Source of the DNA: Coriobacteriales bacterium
GTDB taxonomy: Bacteria; Actinomycetota; Coriobacteriia; Coriobacteriales; Atopobiaceae
Reading direction: 5' to 3'
NCBI GenBank assembly: GCA_030529625.1
Contig: JAUMWN010000017.1
Location: forward strand, 1 to 35,741
Length of the DNA stretch: 35,741 nucleotides
Shown: one piece after another, positions 30,840 through 35,741 of the stretch
Layout of the letters: every line of letters starts with the position of its first letter
How positions within the stretch are numbered: the first letter of the stretch is position 1
The notes under the pieces: generated by a model
Told to the model about the DNA's origin: nothing
Databases searched by the model: none
The model's input: the letters and a program-made list of their open reading frames with translations, nothing else
Made by a program: the position numbers and the translations under genes

Positions 30840-31379
30840 ATGAAAAACGATGGGTATGTAACCCACGAGGGATGTGACCACATCTTCTTCGTTGGGTTCC
30901 TGGGCGCGGGCAAATCGACGCTCGCGCGCAATTTGGGTCGCCTGTACCACCGCACCTATGTCGACACCGACCGCATGGCCGAGCGCATGCTGTGCAAGAG
31001 CGTGCGAGAGTGCTTCGAGCAGGACGGGGAAGATGCGTTTCGCGATGCCGAGACCAAGGTGCTCGAGTACCTGCAGCACCAGAAGTCCCTGCTGGTGAGC
31101 TGTGGCGGAGGCATTGTGGAGCGGCCTAGGAACTGCAAGCTCATGCGAGAGATGGGCGTGGTGGTGTACCTGGACGGCGACCTCAAGGACTCCCTCAGAC
31201 AGATTCAGCATCCCGAGAAGCGCCCCGACCTGGGCATCTGCGACGTGAAGGAGCTCTACGATCACAGGCGGCCGCTCTTTAGGCACACGGCCGACTACGT
31301 GATAGACATACGCAACAAGTCGTTTGCGCAGGTTGCCGAGGATGCTGGTTGTCTGCTGTGGGAGGAGGGTCTGCTGTGA
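30840..31379 (+). CDS. aroK: Shikimate kinase, stand-alone second copy
   Basis: 179 residues. Phosphorylates shikimate with ATP. Walker A is GFLGAGKST, the acidic substrate motif YVDTDRMAERM, then FRDAE (Arg), SCGGGIV and the lid arginine in the EKRPDLG / HRRPLFR region. It is therefore apparently functional and redundant with the AroK half of the fusion at 4719-5996. The ATG at 30840 has GAGCAGGA upstream. Its stop overlaps the next gene's GTG start (GTGA), an arrangement typical of an aroK-aroB pair. Confidence 0.9.
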   Translation: MKNDGYVTHEGCDHIFFVGFLGAGKSTLARNLGRLYHRTYVDTDRMAERMLCKSVRECFEQDGEDAFRDAETKVLEYLQHQKSLLVSCGGGIVERPRNCKLMREMGVVVYLDGDLKDSLRQIQHPEKRPDLGICDVKELYDHRRPLFRHTADYVIDIRNKSFAQVAEDAGCLLWEEGLL

Positions 31380-32488
31380 GCGACGCGAGGTATATGCTCT
31401 CCCGCCAGTGGGTTGCCATGGCGGGAGGTTCCTGTGACGTGCGCATGGGACCGGGGGCCATAGGCCAAGCTGAGCCCATGCTCAAAGGGGCAGTGGGTCG
31501 TCCCCGCGCGTGCATGGCGGTCGTGTCTGGCGACGTCGCGTCGACCTATCGCGACACGCTGTCCAGGCAGCTGGCTGCCAGCGGCTTTGAGGTGTTCTGG
31601 CACGAGGTGGACGAGCGGTGCGCCTGTACGCTGGACGAGGTGTCTAGGCTTGCCCAGGGTCTGTGCGCACACCAGCTCACCAGCGACGATCTGTGCTGTG
31701 CGCTTGGCGGCAGCGGGGTGCTCTCGCTTGCCTCCTGCGTGAGTGGCTCATGGTGCGAGGGGATGTCGCTCGTCGCCATTCCAACGAGCCCGGGCGCGTT
31801 CTTGGAGGGGGCGCTTTGCCCTCGGGGAATAGACGTGGCAGACAGGCGGGGTATGCTTGGCGTGCGACCGGCCGCAAGCCACGTGCTGCTCGACTACGAC
31901 CTGGTGTGTGGCGACCAGAAGACCGAGGATGCGACATACGCCCGAATCCTCATGGTGGCTGCCGCCATGTGCTCGTCGGAGCGGGGATTCTCCGCGCTGT
32001 GGGACAGCGTCGACGAGCTGATGGGCCCAGACGACGACCCATTCGTGCAACACCTGCTCGCGGCGGCAAAGTCGAGGGGCAAGATTCTCTCATCCACTGC
32101 CGCGGCGATCCGTCAGTCGATTGCCTATGGGCAGGGCTTCGCCGCCGCCCTGGGCATGCTGACGGGCGACGAGCTCGCTCCCTCAACGCGGCTTGCCGAG
32201 GGCATGCGCTTCTCGGCACGGCTGGCCGTGGCATTGGGCAAACTCTCGGTGGATGACATGTTGGCGCAGGACGAGCTGCTCGAGGCGGTTGGCTCTGGCG
32301 TCGCGGCATGCGACGTGGATCCGCTTGCGCTCAAGGAGGCCATACGCAGCGAGCGCTTCGCGCGCACCAACCGCTTTATGCTGCCCGTGCCCTTTGGCCT
32401 GGGCAGGGTGCGCTTTGTCACGGTGAGCGACGACATGCTTTTGGAGCACACGCGTGCCTGGTGCGGCGCGCATGGCTCCAACGACTGA
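31376..32488 (+). CDS. Degenerate 3-dehydroquinate synthase (AroB) paralogue, predicted inactive
   Basis: 370 residues, the same length as the true AroB at 9561-10673. The segment LTSDDLCCALGGSG corresponds to AroB's GGG NAD loop, and IPTSPGAF to PTSLLAM; from there it aligns with almost no gaps. Catalytic positions are lost. The D-SS-GGK-T motif, the GKN lysine, the metal Glu of GEVIKHG and both His ligands (LNLGHT..H and LGHGS) are replaced; the last regions read QSIAYGQGFAAALG and STRLAEGM. The frame is intact with normal coding texture, so selection probably keeps it for another role, for example regulation or binding. The GTG at 31376 overlaps aroK and has GGGAGGAGGG upstream. Alternative view: a recent pseudogene still in frame. 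Confidence 0.8.
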   Translation: MSDARYMLSRQWVAMAGGSCDVRMGPGAIGQAEPMLKGAVGRPRACMAVVSGDVASTYRDTLSRQLAASGFEVFWHEVDERCACTLDEVSRLAQGLCAHQLTSDDLCCALGGSGVLSLASCVSGSWCEGMSLVAIPTSPGAFLEGALCPRGIDVADRRGMLGVRPAASHVLLDYDLVCGDQKTEDATYARILMVAAAMCSSERGFSALWDSVDELMGPDDDPFVQHLLAAAKSRGKILSSTAAAIRQSIAYGQGFAAALGMLTGDELAPSTRLAEGMRFSARLAVALGKLSVDDMLAQDELLEAVGSGVAACDVDPLALKEAIRSERFARTNRFMLPVPFGLGRVRFVTVSDDMLLEHTRAWCGAHGSND

Positions 32489-32499
32489 GGAGGCAGGAC

Positions 32500-33621
32500 A
32501 TGACAGTGCCTACGAGTGCCTACAGGAGGTTGGGCCAGCTGAGAGAGCTTATGGCAAGACGAGGCTACGACGCCGTGGTGCTGCGCGATCTGGCAGACAT
32601 CCGCTGGTTCTCATGCGCGGCGCGCGTTTTGGACGACGAGGATGCGCATACCCTGTTCGTCTCTGGCGAGGGCGCATGGCTGCACACGGACTCGCGCTAT
32701 TTTGGGGCGTTCGTACAGGCGATGGGGGAGGGTTCCCCCTTCGCGGTGGACATGGAGGACACAACGCACCCCGCATGGGTCGCCCGGCACATTGTCCAGG
32801 CGAGGGCACGGGTCGTCGCGGTGGAGGACACCCTGTCCCTGGGCTTTTATGGCAAGCTCTCAGCAGCCGTTGACCAGGCGTCGGCGGCCTGCCTGTTTGC
32901 CCAGCTGCATGGTGACATTGCCCGCATGCGCATGGTAAAGGACGCTGACGAGCTCGAGCTGCTGCGTCGTGCGCAGTGCATAACCGACGAGGCCTTTGCC
33001 CACATTTGCACCTTTATCCGCCCCGGGCTCACCGAGCTGCAGATTCGGGCGGAGCTCGAGGGGTACATGCTGGCACACGGGGCGCACGCGCTCTCGTTTG
33101 ACTCCATAGTGGCGTCGGGGCCAAACGGGGCCAACCCGCACGCGCGCCCGGGGGAGCGCGTGGTGGAGCGGGGCGACCTTATCGTGATTGACTTTGGCGC
33201 CGGCTATGGGGACTATCACGCCGATATGACCCGCACGGTGTGCGTGGGTAGCCCGAGCGCGGAGCAGCGCAAGGTGTATGACATCGTGCGTAGGGCCCAC
33301 GAGGCGTGTGCCAAGGCCGCACGGCCCGGCATGGGCGGCAAGGAGCTGCATGCCCTGTCCCAGCGCATCATTGCCGAGGCGGGGTATGGCGACTACTACA
33401 AGCATGGCCTTGGCCATGGCGTGGGCATCCAAATACACGAGCATCCTCGCGTAGGTGCCCGCTCCACCGACGTCTTGCCGCAAGGCTCGGTCTTTACCAT
33501 CGAGCCCGGCATCTACCTTCCGGGAAAGTTTGGCATTCGTCTGGAGGACTTTGGCGTGATGGGCGAGCATGGCTTTGAGCCCATCACCCAGTCCGCCCAC
33601 GACTTGGCATGCGTGGGCTAG
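32500..33621 (+). CDS. M24 metallopeptidase, Xaa-Pro aminopeptidase/dipeptidase type
   Basis: 373 residues. Creatinase-like N-domain (residues ~1-130) followed by the pita-bread M24 catalytic domain. Dinuclear metal ligands are visible: Asp in VIDFGAGYGDYHADMTRT (two Asp), His in GHGVGIQIHEHP, Glu in TIEPGIY and Glu in RLEDFGV. The enzyme removes N-terminal residues before proline or splits X-Pro dipeptides; PepP versus PepQ cannot be decided from sequence alone. The ATG at 32500 follows GGAGGCAGG by 3 nt and lies 11 nt after aroB*. In other Gram-positive genomes pepQ often follows aroK-aroB-aroQ, which supports reading this as an old operon. Confidence 0.9.
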   Translation: MTVPTSAYRRLGQLRELMARRGYDAVVLRDLADIRWFSCAARVLDDEDAHTLFVSGEGAWLHTDSRYFGAFVQAMGEGSPFAVDMEDTTHPAWVARHIVQARARVVAVEDTLSLGFYGKLSAAVDQASAACLFAQLHGDIARMRMVKDADELELLRRAQCITDEAFAHICTFIRPGLTELQIRAELEGYMLAHGAHALSFDSIVASGPNGANPHARPGERVVERGDLIVIDFGAGYGDYHADMTRTVCVGSPSAEQRKVYDIVRRAHEACAKAARPGMGGKELHALSQRIIAEAGYGDYYKHGLGHGVGIQIHEHPRVGARSTDVLPQGSVFTIEPGIYLPGKFGIRLEDFGVMGEHGFEPITQSAHDLACVG

Positions 33622-33658
33622 CAAAGACGCCTCTCGGTCCTGTCCCTCAAAATGAGTT

Positions 33659-33707
33659 GTGCTCAGGGGACTCCTCCCCGTTCCCAGAAGAGGAGCCCCC
33701 TGAGTAC
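33659..33707 (+). terminator. Hairpin with T tract after the M24 peptidase gene
   Basis: Arms 33659-33676 and 33690-33707 pair at 16 of 18 positions around a 13-nt loop, followed by GGTTTT. It could terminate the aroK-aroB*-M24 operon. The arm, GTGCTCAGGGGAC, belongs to the same family as the 617 and 22304 elements. The rest of 33622-33900 is AT-rich and I see no gene in it; an imperfect GTGGGA..TCCCAC inverted repeat lies near 33791-33816. Confidence 0.6.
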
Positions 33708-33903
33708 GGTTTTCCATGCCAACACATTGCAATACTAATGCATGTTCTGCATACTTCTCCAAAGCATCTTGCACATGCGGCCTCCACGACGTGGGACCAT
33801 ATGGAATCGTTCCCACAACATACTTAAACACTCTATTTGGGTCCATTTGACTTCCGTTCAGGGGACAAAACGCATCGAAGAGAAAAAAAGCGTCCAAATA
33901 CCG

Positions 33904-33932
33904 TTGCCAATGAAACAGAACAGACATATAAT
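33904..33932 (+). promoter_or_regulatory. Consensus sigma-70 promoter for the mannose-family PTS operon
   Basis: TTGCCA (33904-33909), a 17-nt spacer and a perfect TATAAT (33927-33932) place the start of transcription near 33939. An A-rich tract just upstream of the -35 may act as an UP element. This is the strongest promoter match in the window. Confidence 0.8.
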
Positions 33933-33946
33933 CCATCAATTGTGAA

Positions 33947-33997
33947 GGGCCTGTGGAGGCCCTGGGGGGAAATGGGCGGCATCCCACGTCCCCTTTT
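33947..33997 (+). promoter_or_regulatory. Leader hairpins ahead of the PTS operon, possible attenuator
   Basis: Two hairpins lie in the predicted ~90-nt leader: GGGCCT/AGGCCC (33947-33962), and a second with outer stem GGGGA/TCCCC and inner stem TGGG/CCCA (33966-33993) followed by TTTT. The second looks like an intrinsic terminator inside the leader. No antiterminator sequence is obvious. The ribosome-binding site AAAAGGAGGG follows at 34015-34024. Confidence 0.4.
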
Positions 33998-34029
33998 GAG
34001 TTCGAATGCATCAGAAAAGGAGGGAACGT

Positions 34030-35034
34030 ATGGTAAGTATTGTCCTAGCAAGCCACGGGGCGTTTGCCGAGGGCATCAAGCAGTCCGGCCAGATGATTTT
34101 TGGGCCGCAGGAGGCTGTTGAGGCCGTCGTGCTTACGCCTGAGATGGGGCCGGAGGACCTACGAGCCAAGCTGCTCAAGGCGATCTCGACGTTTGAGAAC
34201 CAGGAGCAGGTGCTGTTCTTGGTCGACCTGTGGGGCGGCACGCCGTTCAATCAGGTGAGCCTGCTTCTCGAGGAGCCGGGACACGAGAACTGGGTTGCGG
34301 TCACGGGCCTCAACCTCCCCATGGTCATCGCCGCCTACGGCGAGCGCATGGGCAACGAGTCTGCCGCCGACATCGCCAAGGCGATCTTCCCGGAGGCTGT
34401 CGCGGGCGTAAAGATTAAGCCTGAGGCCCTGCAGGAGATCATCGCTGGCCCCGCTGCCGCGGCACCGGCGCCCACCAACATCCCCACCGGTGCCATTCCT
34501 CCGGGAACGGTTCTCGGCGACGGACACATCAAGATCGCGTTTGCACGCATCGACACCCGCCTGCTTCATGGTCAGGTCGCGACGACCGTCACCAAGATGG
34601 TCAACCCCGATCGCATCATCGTATGCTCCGACGCCGTTGCTCGCGACGAGCTGCGCAAGACCATGATCGTTCAGGCCGCACCTCCTGGAGTAAAGGTGCA
34701 CGTCGTGCCCATCTCCAAGATCATCGAGGTCTCCAAGGACCCGCGCTTTGGCGACACCAAGGCCATGCTTCTGTTCGAGACCCCCCAGGACCTGCTGCGT
34801 GCGCTCGAGGGCGGCGTGGACATCAAGGAGGTCAACCTCGGGTCCATGGCTCACTCTCTGGGCAAGGTCGTTGTTACCAACGCCGTGGCAATGGACCAGG
34901 ACGACGTGGACTGCATCGAGAAGATCGCGTCCATGGGCGTTACGTTCGACGTCCGCAAGGTACCGGCCGACAACCCCGAGCCGTTTGATGCCGTCATGAA
35001 GAAGGCAAAGGCCGAGCTTGCAGCTCAGGGCTAG
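34030..35034 (+). CDS. PTS mannose-family EIIAB component
   Basis: 334 residues. Residues ~1-140 are the mannose-class EIIA domain with the phosphoryl-accepting His9 in LASHGAFAEG and the DLWGGTPFN segment. A Pro/Ala-rich linker follows (about 146-166). Residues ~170-334 are EIIB with the active-site His180 in RIDTRLLHGQV. In the mannose family EIIB uses histidine rather than cysteine. Phosphate passes from HPr to EIIA, then EIIB, then the sugar carried by EIIC/EIID. This protein is cytoplasmic or membrane-associated. The ATG at 34030 has AAAAGGAGGG 5 nt upstream. The sugar is not known; mannose, glucose, sorbose and hexosamines are all used by this family. Confidence 0.92.
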   Translation: MVSIVLASHGAFAEGIKQSGQMIFGPQEAVEAVVLTPEMGPEDLRAKLLKAISTFENQEQVLFLVDLWGGTPFNQVSLLLEEPGHENWVAVTGLNLPMVIAAYGERMGNESAADIAKAIFPEAVAGVKIKPEALQEIIAGPAAAAPAPTNIPTGAIPPGTVLGDGHIKIAFARIDTRLLHGQVATTVTKMVNPDRIIVCSDAVARDELRKTMIVQAAPPGVKVHVVPISKIIEVSKDPRFGDTKAMLLFETPQDLLRALEGGVDIKEVNLGSMAHSLGKVVVTNAVAMDQDDVDCIEKIASMGVTFDVRKVPADNPEPFDAVMKKAKAELAAQG

Positions 35035-35053
35035 CAGAAGGAGGTAGCAACAA

Positions 35054-35741
35054 ATGTCAGGTCTCTCAATCGTCTTGGTCATCCTGGTGGCCTTCCTCGC
35101 AGGTATGGAAGGCATCCTGGATGAGTTCCAGTTCCACCAGCCGCTGGTGGCCTGCACCCTCATCGGCATCGTCACGGGTCATCCCACCGAGGGCATCATG
35201 CTCGGTGGCTCCCTGCAGATGATCGCCCTTGGTTGGGCAAACGTAGGCGCAGCGGTTGCTCCCGACGCGGCACTCGCGTCTGTCGCCTCCGCCATCATCA
35301 TGGTCAAGGGCCTCGGTGACACCACCGACCCCACCACCGCCATCGCCACCGCAATCGCACTCGCCGTGCCTCTGTCGGTCGCCGGCCTGTTCCTCACCAT
35401 GCTTTGCCGTACCATCGCAATCCCCATCGTTCACTTTATGGACGCTGCCGCCGAGAAGGCCAACTTCCGCGGCGTGGAGATTTGGCAGCTGCTGGCCATT
35501 GGCCTGCAGGGCGTTCGTATCGCCATTCCCGCAGCGATGCTGTGCCTGATTCCCGCTGAGGCCGTTACCGCCATGCTCCAGGCCATGCCTGACTGGCTGT
35601 CGGGCGGCATGGCAGTCGGCGGCGGCATGGTTGCCGCAGTTGGTTACGCCATGGTTATCAACATGATGGCTACCGCCGAGGTCTGGCCGTTCTTCGTGCT
35701 CGGCTTCGTGGTTGCCGCCATCGGCGAGCTCACGCTCATCG
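35054..35741 (+). CDS. PTS mannose-family EIIC component, 5' part
   Basis: The first 229 residues of a membrane EIIC, cut by the window end. It begins MSGLSIVLVILVAFLAGMEG, then HQPLVACTLIGIVTGHPTEG and MLGGSLQMIALGWANVGAAVAPD, the usual mannose-family EIIC opening, followed by several long hydrophobic stretches. GGAGG lies about 9 nt upstream of the ATG at 35054, 19 nt after the EIIAB stop. EIID is expected to follow outside the window. It forms the channel part of the sugar transporter served by the EIIAB protein. Confidence 0.9.
   Translation, partial: MSGLSIVLVILVAFLAGMEGILDEFQFHQPLVACTLIGIVTGHPTEGIMLGGSLQMIALGWANVGAAVAPDAALASVASAIIMVKGLGDTTDPTTAIATAIALAVPLSVAGLFLTMLCRTIAIPIVHFMDAAAEKANFRGVEIWQLLAIGLQGVRIAIPAAMLCLIPAEAVTAMLQAMPDWLSGGMAVGGGMVAAVGYAMVINMMATAEVWPFFVLGFVVAAIGELTLI

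Overview
The window is a GC-rich, densely coded bacterial chromosome segment. It carries no rRNA, tRNA, CRISPR array or complete transposon that I can see. Gene content and style (all seven aromatic-pathway genes in one operon, a SigB/SigF-type sigma factor, a UMF1-type transporter, a mannose-family PTS, many GGGAC/GTCCC inverted repeats) fit a gut- or oral-type actinobacterium of the class Coriobacteriia, perhaps near Olsenella or Collinsella. That placement is inference from memory, not a database result.

Layout. 1-578: 3' end of trpS. 735-1619 (minus): a PTS EIIB domain fused to a type II dehydroquinase fold that has lost nearly all catalytic residues. 1620-2128: a palindrome-rich spacer, then a TfoX-N protein. 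2454-4598 (minus): an S15/CocE-type lipoprotein hydrolase. 4719-12602 (minus): a tightly packed operon aroF-tyrA-aroB-aroA-aroC-pheA-aroE::aroK, which makes chorismate and the prephenate branches but has no dehydroquinase. 12752-16111: a putative metalloprotease, a UMF1 transporter and a PLC-like protein. 16267-18506: a divergent DXS overlapped by an orphan Vsr endonuclease. 18655-22291: a PPP phosphatase, a GH78 rhamnosidase remnant without a catalytic domain, a Cof-type HAD phosphatase and a dGTPase-like HD protein. 22304-22530: a 100-bp tandem duplication that leads into the rarA promoter. 22550-25745: rarA, a DUF948-like membrane protein, a degenerate RsbW-like protein and a SigB/F-type sigma factor. 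25779-30660: alaS-ruvX-mltG-yqeG. 30840-33621: a second shikimate kinase, a catalytically dead AroB paralogue and an M24 aminopeptidase. 33622-34029: a promoter/leader region. 34030-35741: mannose-family PTS EIIAB and EIIC (truncated by the window end).

The most striking theme is shikimate-pathway duplication with decay. The window holds a complete-looking working set at 4.7-12.6 kb. It also holds two pseudoenzyme relatives (dehydroquinase-like and dehydroquinate-synthase-like) that keep their folds, long intact frames and, in the first case, an intact PTS phosphocysteine. The aroK-aroB*-M24 peptidase cluster resembles the aroK-aroB-aroQ-pepQ order of other Gram-positive genomes, so it looks like an ancestral operon whose aroB was repurposed. 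The EIIB-dehydroquinase fusion may be a PTS-phosphorylated regulator or sensor of a shikimate-type ligand. I regard it as the best candidate for something undescribed here.

Intergenic DNA is also unusual. Long inverted repeats of at least two sequence families with GGGGAC/GTCCCC cores sit in four gaps, one of them a perfect 37-bp stem. A 32-bp perfect palindrome is surrounded by related half-sites. Four TGCAAC-type boxes lie at the aroF divergent promoter.
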